NCBI GenBank assembly: GCA_951804985.1
Contig: OX638135.1
Span: 70,156,803-70,220,802, forward strand
Length of the DNA: 64,000 nt
Direction: 5' to 3'
DNA from: Dryomyza anilis
Taxonomy: Eukaryota; Arthropoda; Insecta; Diptera; Dryomyzidae
The notes below the pieces were generated by a model. That model searched no databases. It was not told where the DNA came from and saw nothing but the letters and a program-made list of their open reading frames with translations. The position numbers were made by a program, and so were the translations under genes. Below are positions 23,123 through 33,000 of this stretch, one piece after another (within the stretch, counting starts at the first letter, position 1; the number at the start of each line of letters is the position of its first letter).

Positions 23123-23743
23123 GATCTTTTTGATCTTTTTGATCTTTTTGATCTTTTTGATCTTTTTGATCTTTTTGATCTTTTTGATCTTTTTGATCTT
23201 TTTGATCTTATTGATCTTATTGATCTTATTGATCTTTTTGATCTTTTTGATCTTTTTGATCTTTTTGATCTTTTTGATCTTTTTGATCTTTTTGATCTTT
23301 TTGATCTTTTTGATCTTTTTGATCTTTTTGATCTTTTTGATCTTATTGATCTTTTTGATCTTTTTGATCTTTTTGATCTTTTTGATCTTTTTGATCTTTT
23401 TGATCTTATTGATCTTTTTGATCTTTTTGATCTTTTTGATCTTTTTGATCTTTTTGATCTTTTTGATCTTTTTGATCTTTTTGATCTTTTTGATCTTTTT
23501 GATCTTTTTAATCTTTTTGATCTTTTTGATCTTTTTGATCTTTTTGATCTTTTTGATCTTTTTGATCTTTTTGATCTTTTTGATCTTTTTGATCTTTTTG
23601 ATCTTTTTGATCTTTTTGATCTTTTTGATCTTTTTGATCTTTTTGATCTTTTTGATCTTTTTAATCTTTTTAATCTTTTTGATCTTTTTGATCTTTTTGA
23701 TCTTTTTGATCTTTTTGATCTCTTTGATCTTTTTGATCTTTTT
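23123..23743. repeat. T-unit array with second TTATT cassette, 69 units
   Basis: Three GATCTTATT at 23,204-23,230 and single ones at 23,339 and 23,402, then T-units with three AATCTTTTT. Ends at M1. Confidence 0.94.
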
Positions 23744-23807
23744 GATCTTCGTGGTCTTTTTGATGTTTTTGATGTTTTTTGATCTCCTTGATGTTTTTGA
23801 TCATTTA
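23744..23807. repeat. M1 module 1
   Basis: GATCTTCGT, GGTCTTTTT, GATGTTTTT, a 10-bp GATGTTTTTT, GATCTCCTT, GATGTTTTT, GATCATTTA. It separates a T array on the left from an A array on the right. Confidence 0.93.
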
Positions 23808-24149
23808 GATCTTTTAGATCTTTTAGATCTTTTAGATCTTTTAGATCTTTTAGATCTTTTAGATATTTTAGATCTTTTAGATCTTTTAGATCTTTTAGAT
23901 CTTTTAGATCTTTTAGATCTTTTAGATCTTTTAGATCTTTTAGATCTTTTAGATCTTTTAGATCTTTTAGATCTTTTAGATCTTTTAGATCTTTTAGATC
24001 TTTTAGATCTTTTAGATCTTTTAGATCTTTTAGATCTTTTAGATCTTTTAGATCTTTTAGATCTTTTAGATCTTTTAGATCTTTTAGATCTATCAGATCT
24101 TTCAGATCTTTTAGATCTATCAGATCTTTTAGATCTTTTAGATCTTTTA
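23808..24149. repeat. A-unit array, 38 units
   Basis: Unlike the A arrays after the other M1 modules, it lacks the GATCTTTCA alternation at its start. It has GATCTATCA units near its end. Confidence 0.95.
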
Positions 24150-25155
24150 GATCTTTTTGATCTTTTTGATCTTTTTGATCTTTTTGATCTTTTTGATCTT
24201 TTTGATCTTTTTGATCTTTTTGATCTTTTTGATCTTTTTGATCTTTTTGATATTTTTGATCTTTTTGATATTTTTGATCTTTTTGATCTTTTTGATCTTT
24301 TTGATCTTTTTGATCTTTTTGATCTTTTTGATCTTTTTGATCTTTTTGATCTTTTTGATCTTTTTGATCTTTTTGATCTTTTTGATCTTTTTGATCTTTT
24401 TGATCTTTTTGATCTTTTTGATCTTTTTGATCTTTTTGATCTTTTTGATCTTTTTGATCTTTTTGATCTTTTTGATCTTTTTGATCTTTTTGATCTTTTT
24501 GATCTTTTTGATCTTTTTGATCTTTTTGATCTTTTTGATCTTTTTGATCTTTTTGATCTTTTTGATCTTTTTGATCTTTTTGATCTTTTTGATCTTTTTG
24601 ATCTTTTTGATCTTTTTGATCTTTTTGATCTTTTTGATCTTTTTGATCTTTTTGATCTTTTTGATCTTTTTGATCTTTTTGATCTTTTTGATCTTTTTGA
24701 TCTTTTTGATCTTTTTGATCTTTTTGATCTTTTTGATCTTTTTGATCTTTTTGATCTTTTTGATCTTTTTGATCTTTTTGATCTTTTTGATCTTTTTGAT
24801 CTTTTTGATCTTTTTGATCTTTTTGATCTTTTTGATCTTTTTGATCTTTTTGATCTTTTTGATCTTTTTGATCTTTTTGATCTTTTTGATCTTTTTGATC
24901 TTTTTGATCTTTTTGATCTTTTTGATCTTTTTGATCTTTTTGATCTTTTGATCTTTTGATCTTTTTGATCTTTTTGATCTTTTTGATCTTTTTGATCTTT
25001 TTGATCTTTTTGATCTTTTTGATCTTTTTGATCTTTTTGATCTTTTTGATCTTTTTGATCTTTTTGATCTTTTTGATCTTTTTGATCTTTTTGATCTTTT
25101 TGATCTTTTTGATCTTTTTGATCTTTTTGATCTTTTTGATCTCTTTGATCTTTTT
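24150..25155. repeat. T-unit array, about 1 kb
   Basis: Two GATATTTTT near 24,249-24,275 and two consecutive 8-bp units near 24,945-24,960; otherwise perfect apart from a GATCTCTTT just before M1. Confidence 0.95.
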
Positions 25156-25219
25156 GATCTTCGTGGTCTTTTTGATGTTTTTGATGTTTTTTGATCTCCT
25201 TGATGTTTTTGATCATTTA
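25156..25219. repeat. M1 module 2
   Basis: Same units as M1 module 1. It starts the first of two homologous large cassettes (25,156 and 30,254). Confidence 0.94.
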
Positions 25220-25921
25220 GATCTTTTAGATCTTTCAGATCTTTTAGATCTTTCAGATCTTTTAGATCTTTCAGATCTTTTAGATCTTTAAGATCTTTTA
25301 GATCTTTTAGATCTTTAATATCTTTTAGATCTTTTAGATCTTTTAGATCTTTTAGATCTTTTAGATCTTTTAGATCTTTTAGATCTTTTAGATCTTTTAG
25401 ATCTTTTAGATCTTTTAGATCTTTTAGATCTTTTAGATCTTTTAGATCTTTTAGATCTTTTAGATCTTTTAGATCTTTTAGATCTTTTAGATCTTTTAGA
25501 TCTTTTAGATCTTTTAGATCTTTTAGATCTTTTAGATCTTTTAGATCTTTTAGATCTTTTAGATCTTTTAGATCTTTTAGATCTTTTAGATCTTTTAGAT
25601 CTTTTAGATCTTTTAAATCTTTTAGATCTTTTAGATCTTTTAGATCTTTTAGATCTTTTAGATCTTTTAGATCTTTTAGATCTTTTAGATCTTTTAGATC
25701 TTTTAGATCTTTTAGATCTTTTAGATCTTTTAGATCTTTTAGATCTTTTAGATCTTTTAGATCTTTTAGATCTTTTAGATCTTTTAGATCTTTTAGATCT
25801 TTTAGATCTTTTAGATCTTTTAGATCTTTTAGATCTTTTAGATCTTTTAGATCTTTTAGATCTTTTAGATCTTTTAGATCTTTTAGATCTTTTAGATCTT
25901 TTAGATCTTTTAGATCTTTTA
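25220..25921. repeat. A-unit array after M1, with 18-bp alternation
   Basis: Begins with A-units alternating with three GATCTTTCA, then GATCTTTAA and a GATCTTTAA-TATCTTTTA pair, then mainly perfect A-units with one AATCTTTTA near 25,615. Confidence 0.94.
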
Positions 25922-26058
25922 GATATTTTAGATCTTTTAGATCATTTAGATCTTTGTGGAATTTTCTTTTTTGATCTTTTTGATCTTTTCGATCCTTTCG
26001 ATCTTTTAGATCTTTTGATGTTTTAGATATTTTAGATCTTTCAGATCTTAGATCTCTT
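25922..26058. repeat. MS module 3
   Basis: GATATTTTA, A-unit, GATCATTTA, GATCTTTGT, GTGGAATTTTC (25,956), GATCTTTTC, GATCCTTTC, GATGTTTTA, a 7-bp GATCTTA and GATCTCTTA. A shortened relative of MS1 and MS2. Confidence 0.91.
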
Positions 26059-26373
26059 AGATCTTTTAGATCTTTTAGATCTTTTAGATCTTTTAGATCT
26101 TTTAGATCTTTTAGATCTTTTAGATCTTTAGATCTTTTAGATCTTTTAGATCTTTTAGATCTTTTAGATCTTTTAGATCTTTTAGATCTTTTAGATCTTT
26201 TAGATCATTTAGATCATTTAGATCTTTTAGATCTTTTAGATCTTTTAGACCTTTTAGATCTTTTAGATCTTTTATATCTTTTAGATCTTTTAGATCTTTT
26301 AGGGCTTTTAGATCTTTTAGATCTTTTAGATCTTCTAGATCTTTTAGATCTTTTAGATCTTTTAGATCTTTTA
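26059..26373. repeat. Variant-rich A array with GGGCTTTTA
   Basis: Two GATCATTTA, GACCTTTTA, TATCTTTTA, GGGCTTTTA (26,302) and GATCTTCTA occur in this order. The same series recurs at 31,139-31,488. Confidence 0.93.
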
Positions 26374-26535
26374 GATCTTTTCGATATTTTTGATCTTTTC
26401 GATCTTTCTGATATTTTTGATATTTTTGATATTTTTGGTCTTTTTGATCTTTTTGATCTTTTAGTTCTTTTAGATCTTTGCGATCTTTTAGATCTTTTAG
26501 ATCTTTTCGACCTTTTTGATCTTTTATATCTTTTT
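26374..26535. repeat. M2 module 1 (18 units, 162 bp)
   Basis: GATCTTTTC, GATATTTTT, GATCTTTTC, GATCTTTCT, three GATATTTTT, GGTCTTTTT, T-unit, A-unit, GTTCTTTTA, GATCTTTGC, two A-units, GATCTTTTC, GACCTTTTT, A-unit, TATCTTTTT. A T array follows. Confidence 0.93.
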
Positions 26536-26967
26536 GATCTTTTTGATCTTTTTGATCTTTTTGATCTTTTTGATCTTTTTGATCTTTTTGATCTTTTTGA
26601 TCTTTTTGATCTTTTTGATCTTTTTGATCTTTTTGATCTTATTGATCTTTTTGATCTTTTTGATCTTTTTGATCTTTTTGATCTTTTTGATCTTTTTGAT
26701 CTTTTTGATCTTTTTGATCTTTTTGATCTTTTTGATCATTTTGATCTTTTTGATCTTTTTGATCTTTTTGATCTTTTTGATCTTTTTGATCTTTTAGATC
26801 TTTTAGATCTTTTAGATCTTTTTGATCTTTTAGATCTTTTAGATCTTTTAGATCTTTTAGATCTATTTGATCTTTTTGATCTTTTTGATCTTTTTGATCT
26901 TTTTGATCTTTTTGATCTTTTTGATCTTTTTGATCTTTTTGATCTTTTTGATCTTTTTGATCTTTTT
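26536..26967. repeat. T array, A block, T array
   Basis: 28 T-like units (one GATCTTATT, one GATCATTTT), eight mainly A-units, then twelve T-like units beginning GATCTATTT. Confidence 0.94.
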
Positions 26968-27165
26968 GATCTTATTGATCTTATTGATCTTATTGATCTT
27001 ATTGATCTTATTGATCTTATTGATCTTATTGATCTTATTGATCTTATTGATCTTATTGATCTTATTGATCTTATTGATCTTATTGATCTTATTGATCTTA
27101 TTGATCTTATTGATCTTATTGATCTTATTGATCTTATTGATCTTTTTGATCTTATTGATCTTATT
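26968..27165. repeat. GATCTTATT array, 21 units
   Basis: 19 consecutive GATCTTATT, one T-unit, then two more. The homologous block in the next cassette is at 32,632. Confidence 0.96.
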
Positions 27166-27372
27166 GATCTTTTTGATCTTTTTGATCTTTTTGATCTTTT
27201 TGATCTTTTTGATCTTTTTGATCTTTTTGATCTTTTTGATCTTTTTGATCTTTTTGATCTTTTTGATCTTTTTGATCTTTTTGATCTTTTTGATCTTTTT
27301 GATCTTTTTGATCTTTTTGATCTTTTTGATCTTTTTGATCTTTTTGATCTTTTTGATCTTTTTGATCTTTTT
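27166..27372. repeat. T-unit array, 23 units
   Basis: Perfect units between the TTATT block and the GATCC run. Confidence 0.96.
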
Positions 27373-27435
27373 GATCCTTTTGATCCTTTTGATCCTTTTG
27401 ATCCTTTTGATCCTTTTGATCCTTTTGATCCTTTT
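27373..27435. repeat. GATCCTTTT run, 7 units
   Basis: Seven identical units, the same number as in the homologous run at 32,938-33,000. Confidence 0.96.
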
Positions 27436-27921
27436 GATCTTTTTGATCTTTTTGATCTTTTTGATCTTTTTGATCTTTTTGATCTTTTTGATCTTTTTGA
27501 TCTTTTTGATCTTTTTGATCTTTTTGATCTTTTTGATCTTTTTGATCTTTTTGATCTTTTTGATCTTTTTGATCTTTTTGATCTTTTTGATCTTTTTGAT
27601 CTTTTTGATCTTTTTGATCTTTTTGATCTTTTTGATCTTTTTGATCTTTTTGATCTTTTTGATCTTTTTGATCTTTTTGATCTTTTTGATCTTTTTGATC
27701 TTTTTGATCTTTTTGATCTTTTTGATCTTTTTGATCTTTTTGATCTTTTTGATCTTTTTGATCTTTTTGATCTTTTTGATCTTTTTGATCTTTTTGATCT
27801 TTTTGATCTTTTTGATCTTTTTGATCTTTTTGATCTTTTTGATCTTTTTGATCTTTTTGATCTTTTTGATCTTTTTGATCTTTTTGATCTTTTTGATCTT
27901 TTTGATCTTTTTGATCTTTTT
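27436..27921. repeat. T-unit array, 54 units
   Basis: Uninterrupted perfect GATCTTTTT. Confidence 0.97.
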
Positions 27922-28203
27922 GATCTTAGATCTTTTAGATCGTTAGATCTTTTAGATCTTTTAGATCTTTTAGATCTTTTAGATCTTTTAGATCTTTGAG
28001 ATCTTTTAGATCTTTTAGATCTTTTAGATCTTTTAGATCTTTTAGATCTTTTAGATCTTTTAGATCTTTTAGATCTTTTAGATCTTTTAGATCTTTTAGA
28101 TCTTTTAGATCTTTTAGATCTTTTAGATCTTTTAGATCTTTTAGATCTTTTAGATCTTTTAGATCTTTTAGATCTTTTAGATCTTAGATCTTTTAGATCG
28201 TTA
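27922..28203. repeat. 258-bp duplication bounded by short units
   Basis: A 7-bp GATCTTA, one A-unit and an 8-bp GATCGTTA occur at 27,922 and again at 28,180. Between them lie A-units with one GATCTTTGA. Confidence 0.92.
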
Positions 28204-28518
28204 GATCTTTTAGATCTTTTAGATCTTTTAGATCTTTTAGATCTTTTAGATCTTTTAGATCTTTCAGATCTTTTAGATCTTTTAGATCTTTTAGATCTTT
28301 TAGATCTTTTAGATCTTTTAGATCTTTTAGATCTTTTAGATCTTTTAGATCATTTAGATCATTTAGATCTTTTAGATCTTTTAGACCTTTTAGATCTTTT
28401 AGATCTTTTAGATCTTTTAGATCTTTTAGATCTTTTAGATCATTTAGATCTTTTAGATCTTTTAGATCTTTTAGATCTTTTAGATCTTTTAGATCTTTTA
28501 GATCTTTTAGATCTTTTA
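28204..28518. repeat. A-unit array, 35 units
   Basis: Contains one GATCTTTCA, three GATCATTTA and one GACCTTTTA. Confidence 0.94.
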
Positions 28519-28698
28519 GATCTTTTCGATATTGTTGATCTTTTCGATCTTTTCGATCTTTCTGATATTTTTGATATTTTTGATATTTTTGGTCTTTTTG
28601 ATCTTTTAAATCTTTTAAATCTTTTAGTTCTTTTAGATCTTTGCGATCTTTTAGATCTTTGCGATCTTTTAGATCTTTTATATCTTTTATATCTTTTT
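28519..28698. repeat. M2 module 2 (20 units)
   Basis: Same order as M2 module 1 with GATATTGTT, two AATCTTTTA, a second GATCTTTGC, and two TATC units at the end. It lacks GACCTTTTT, which appears 190 bp later at 28,888. Confidence 0.9.
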
Positions 28699-28896
28699 GA
28701 TCTTTTTGATCTTTTTGATCTTTTTGATCTTTTTGATCTTTTTGATCTTTTTGATCTTTTTGATCTTTTTGATCTTTTTGATCTTTGAGATCTTTTAGAT
28801 CTTTTAGATCTTTTAGATCTTTTAGATCTTTTAGATCTTTTACATCTTTTAGATCTTTTAGATCTTTTAGATCTTTTTGATGTTTTAGACCTTTTT
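28699..28896. repeat. Nine T-units, A block and GATGTTTTA-GACCTTTTT junction
   Basis: The A block begins GATCTTTGA and includes one CATC variant. It ends T-unit, GATGTTTTA, GACCTTTTT (28,870-28,896), exactly the junction seen at 35,407-35,433. Confidence 0.92.
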
Positions 28897-30253
28897 GATC
28901 TTTTTGATCTTTTTGATCTTTTTGATCTTTTTGATCTTTTTGATCTTTTTGATCTTTTTGATCTTTTTGATCTTTTTGATCTTTTTGATCTTTTTGATCT
29001 TTTTGATCTTTTTGATCTTTTTGATCTTTTTGATCTTTTTGATCTTTTTGATCTTTTTGATCTTTTTGATCTTTTTGATCTTTTTGATCTTTTTGATCTT
29101 TTTGATCTTTTTGATCTTTTTGATCTTTTTGATCTTTTTGATCTTTTTGATCTTTTTGATCTTTTTGATCTTTTTGATCTTTTTGATCTTTTTGATCTTT
29201 TTGATCTTTTTGATCTTTTTGATCTTTTTGATCTTTTTGATCTTTTTGATCTTTTTGATCTTTTTGATCTTTTTGATCTTTTTGATCTTTTTGATCTTTT
29301 TGATCTTTTTGATCTTTTTGATCTTTTTGATCTTTTTGATCTTTTTGATCTTTTTGATCTTTTTGATCTTTTTGATCTTTTTGATCTTTTTGATCTTTTT
29401 GATCTTTTTGATCTTTTTGATCTTTTTGATCTTTTTGATCTTTTTGATCTTTTTGATCTTTTTGATCTTTTTGATCTTTTTGATCTTTTTGATCTTTTTG
29501 ATCTTTTTGATCTTTTTGATCTTTTTGATCTTTTTGATCTTTTTGATCTTTTTGATCTTTTTGATCTTTTTGATCTTTTTGATCTTTTTGATCTTTTTGA
29601 TCTTTTTGATCTTTTTGATCTTTTTGATCTTTTTGATCTTTTTGATCTTTTTGATCTTTTTGATCTTTTTGATCTTTTTGATCTTTTTGATCTTTTTGAT
29701 CTTTTTGATCTTTTTGATCTTTTTGATCTTTTTGATCTTTTTGATCTTTTTGATCTTTTTGATCTTTTTGATCTTTTTGATCTTTTTGATCTTTTTGATC
29801 TTTTTGATCTTTTTGATCTTTTTGATCTTTTTGATCTTTTTGATCTTTTTGATCTTTTTGATCTTTTTGATCTTTTTGATCTTTTTGATCTTTTTGATCT
29901 TTTTGATCTTTTTGATCTTTTTGATCTTTTTGATCTTTTTGATCTTTTTGATCTTTTTGATCTTTTTGATCTTTTGATCTTTTGATCTTTTTGATCTTTT
30001 TGATCTTTTTGATCTTTTTGATCTTTTTGATCTTTTTGATCTTTTTGATCTTTTTGATCTTTTTGATCTTTTTGATCTTTTTGATCTTTTTGATCTTTTT
30101 GATCTTTTTGATCTTTTTGATCTTTTTGATCTTTTTGATCTTTTTGATCATTTTGATCTTTTTGATCTTTTTGATCTTTTTGATCTTTTTGATCTTTTTG
30201 ATCTTTTTGATCTTTTTGATCGTTTTGATCTTTTTGATCTCTTTGATCTTTTT
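28897..30253. repeat. Long T-unit array, about 1.36 kb
   Basis: Perfect except for two 8-bp units near 29,970, one GATCATTTT near 30,147, one GATCGTTTT near 30,219 and a GATCTCTTT before M1. Confidence 0.95.
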
Positions 30254-30316
30254 GATCTTCGTGGTTTTTTGATGTTTTTGATGTTTTTTGATCTCCTTGA
30301 TGTTTTTGATCATTTA
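30254..30316. repeat. M1 module 3
   Basis: As M1 module 2, but the GGTC unit reads GGTTTTTT (8 bp), making the module 63 bp. Confidence 0.93.
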
Positions 30317-31000
30317 GATCTTTTAGATCTTTCAGATCTTTTAGATCTTTCAGATCTTTTAGATCTTTCAGATCTTTTAGATCTTTCAGATCTTTTAGAT
30401 CTTTAAGATCTTTTAGATCTTTTAGATCTTTAATATCTTTTAGATCTTTTAGATCTTTTAGATCTTTTAGATCTTTTAGATCTTTTAGATCTTTTAGATC
30501 TTTTAGATCTTTTAGATCTTTTAGATCTTTTAGATCTTTTAGATCTTTTAGATCTTTTAGATCTTTTAGATCTTTTAGATCTTTTAGATCTTTTAGATCT
30601 TTTAGATCTTTTAGATCTTTTAGATCTTTTAGATCTTTTAGATCTTTTAGATCTTTTAGATCTTTTAGATCTTTTAGATCTTTTAGATCTTTTAGATCTT
30701 TTAAATCTTTTAGATCTTTTAGATCTTTTAGATCTTTTAGATCTTTTAGATCTTTTAGATCTTTTAGATCTTTTAGATCTTTTAGATCTTTTAGATCTTT
30801 TAGATCTTTTAGATCTTTTAGATCTTTTAGATCTTTTAGATCTTTTAGATCTTTTAGATCTTTTAGATCTTTTAGATCTTTTAGATCTTTTAGATCTTTT
30901 AGATCTTTTAGATCTTTTAGATCTTTTAGATCTTTTAGATCTTTTAGATCTTTTAGATCTTTTAGATCTTTTAGATCTTTTAGATCTTTTAGATCTTTTA
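30317..31000. repeat. A-unit array after M1, 76 units
   Basis: Begins with four alternating GATCTTTCA units, then the same GATCTTTAA and TATCTTTTA marks as at 25,220, and one AATCTTTTA near 30,702. Confidence 0.94.
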
Positions 31001-31138
31001 GATATTTTAGATCTTTTAGATCATTTAGATCTTTGTGGAATTTTCTTTTTTGATCTTTTTGATCTTTTCGATCCTTTCGATCTTTTAGATCTTTTGATGT
31101 TTTAGATATTTTAGATCTTTCAGATCTTAGATCTCTTA
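31001..31138. repeat. MS module 4
   Basis: Copy of MS3 at an offset of about 5,079 bp, with GTGGAATTTTC at 31,035. Confidence 0.92.
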
Positions 31139-31488
31139 GATCTTTTAGATCTTTTAGATCTTTTAGATCTTTTAGATCTTTTAGATCTTTTAGATCTTTT
31201 AGATCTTTTAGATCTTTTAGATCTTTTAGATCTTTAGATCTTTTAGATCTTTTAGATCTTTTAGATCTTTTAGATCTTTTAGATCTTTTAGATCTTTTAG
31301 ATCTTTTAGATCATTTAGATCATTTAGATCTTTTAGATCTTTTAGATCTTTTAGACCTTTTAGATCTTTTAGATCTTTTATATATTTTAGATCTTTTAGA
31401 TCTTTTAGGGCTTTTAGATCTTTTAGATCTTTTAGATCTTCTAGATCTTTTAGATCTTTTAGATCTTTTAGATCTTTTAGATCTTTTA
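31139..31488. repeat. Variant-rich A array with GGGCTTTTA, second copy
   Basis: Carries the same ordered variants as 26,059-26,373 (GATCATTTA pair, GACCTTTTA, GGGCTTTTA at 31,408, GATCTTCTA), with more A-units between the 7-bp and 8-bp units. Confidence 0.93.
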
Positions 31489-31650
31489 GATCTTTTCGAT
31501 ATTTTTGATCTTTTCGATCTTTCTGATATTTTTGATATTTTTGATATTTTTGGTCTTTTTGATCTTTTTGATCTTTTAGTTCTTTTAGATCTTTGCGATC
31601 TTTTAGATCTTTTAGATCTTTTCGACCTTTTTGATCTTTTATATCTTTTT
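31489..31650. repeat. M2 module 3 (162 bp)
   Basis: Unit-for-unit copy of M2 module 1, 5,115 bp downstream. Confidence 0.94.
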
Positions 31651-31992
31651 GATCTTTTTGATCTTTTTGATCTTTTTGATCTTTTTGATCTTTTTGATCT
31701 TTTTGATCTTTTTGATCTTTTTGATCTTTTTGATCTTTTTGATCTTTTTGATCTTTTTGATCTTTTTGATCTTTTTGATCTTTTTGATCTTTTTGATCTT
31801 TTTGATCTTTTTGATCTTTTTGATCTTTTTGATCTTTTTGATCTTTTTGATCTTTTTGATCTTTTTGATCTTTTTGATCTTTTTGATCTTTTTGATCTTT
31901 TTGATCTTTTTGATCTTTTAGATCTTTTAGATCTTTTAGATTTTTTAGATCTTTTAGATCTTTTAGATCTTTTAGATCTTTTAGATCTTTTA
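31651..31992. repeat. T block (29 units) and A block (9 units)
   Basis: Homologous to 26,536-26,859. The A block has one GATTTTTTA. Confidence 0.95.
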
Positions 31993-32631
31993 GATCTTTT
32001 TGATCTTTTTGATCTTTTTGATCTTTTTGATCTTTTTGATCTTTTTGATCTTTTTGATCTTTTTGATCTTTTTGATCTTTTTGATCTTTTTGATCTTTTT
32101 GATCTTTTTGATCTTTTTGATCTTTTTGATCTTTTTGATCTTTTTGATCTTTTTGATCTTTTTGATCTTTTTGATCTTTTTGATCTTTTTGATCTTTTTG
32201 ATCTTTTTGATCTTTTTGATCTTTTTGATCTTTTTGATCTTTTTGATCTTTTTGATCTTTTTGATCTTTTTGATCTTTTTGATCTTTTTGATCTTTTTGA
32301 TCTTTTTGATCTTTTTGATCTTTTTGATCTTTTTGATCTTTTTGATCTTTTTGATCTTTTTGATCTTTTTGATCTTTTTGATCTTTTTGATCTTTTTGAT
32401 CTTTTTGATCTTTTTGATCTTTTTGATCTTTTTGATCTTTTTGATCTTTTTGATCTTTTTGATCTTTTTGATCTTTTTGATCTTTTTGATCTTTTTGATC
32501 TTTTTGATCTTTTTGATCTTTTTGATCTTTTTGATCTTTTTGATCTTTTTGATCTTTTTGATCTTTTTGATCTTTTTGATCTTTTTGATCTTTTTGATCT
32601 TTTTGATCTTTTTGATCTTTTTGATCTTTTT
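31993..32631. repeat. T-unit array, 71 units
   Basis: Perfect units. The corresponding block in the upstream cassette has only 12 units. Confidence 0.96.
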
Positions 32632-32820
32632 GATCTTATTGATCGTATTGATCTTATTGATCTTATTGATCTTATTGATCTTATTGATCTTATTGATCTT
32701 ATTGATCTTATTGATCTTATTGATCTTATTGATCTTATTGATCTTATTGATCTTATTGATCTTATTGATCTTATTGATCTCTTTGATCTTATTGATCTTA
32801 TTGATCTTTTTGATCTTATT
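32632..32820. repeat. GATCTTATT array, second copy
   Basis: 16 units (one is GATCGTATT), GATCTCTTT, two GATCTTATT, a T-unit and one GATCTTATT. Confidence 0.95.
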
Positions 32821-33000
32821 GATCTTTTTGATCTTTTTGATCTTTTTGATCTTTTTGATCTTTTTGATCTTTTTGATCTTTTTGATCTTTTTGATCTTTT
32901 TGATCTTTTTGATCTTTTTGATCTTTTTGATCTTTTTGATCCTTTTGATCCTTTTGATCCTTTTGATCCTTTTGATCCTTTTGATCCTTTTGATCCTTTT
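32821..33000. repeat. 13 T-units and GATCCTTTT run, second copy
   Basis: T-units to 32,937, then exactly seven GATCCTTTT (32,938-33,000). Confidence 0.96.

Noticed and set aside
28193..30313. Open frame of 706 codons on the minus strand
   Set aside because: Only Lys-Asp-Gln/Lys-Lys-Ile type repeats across T and A blocks; the same arithmetic artefact.
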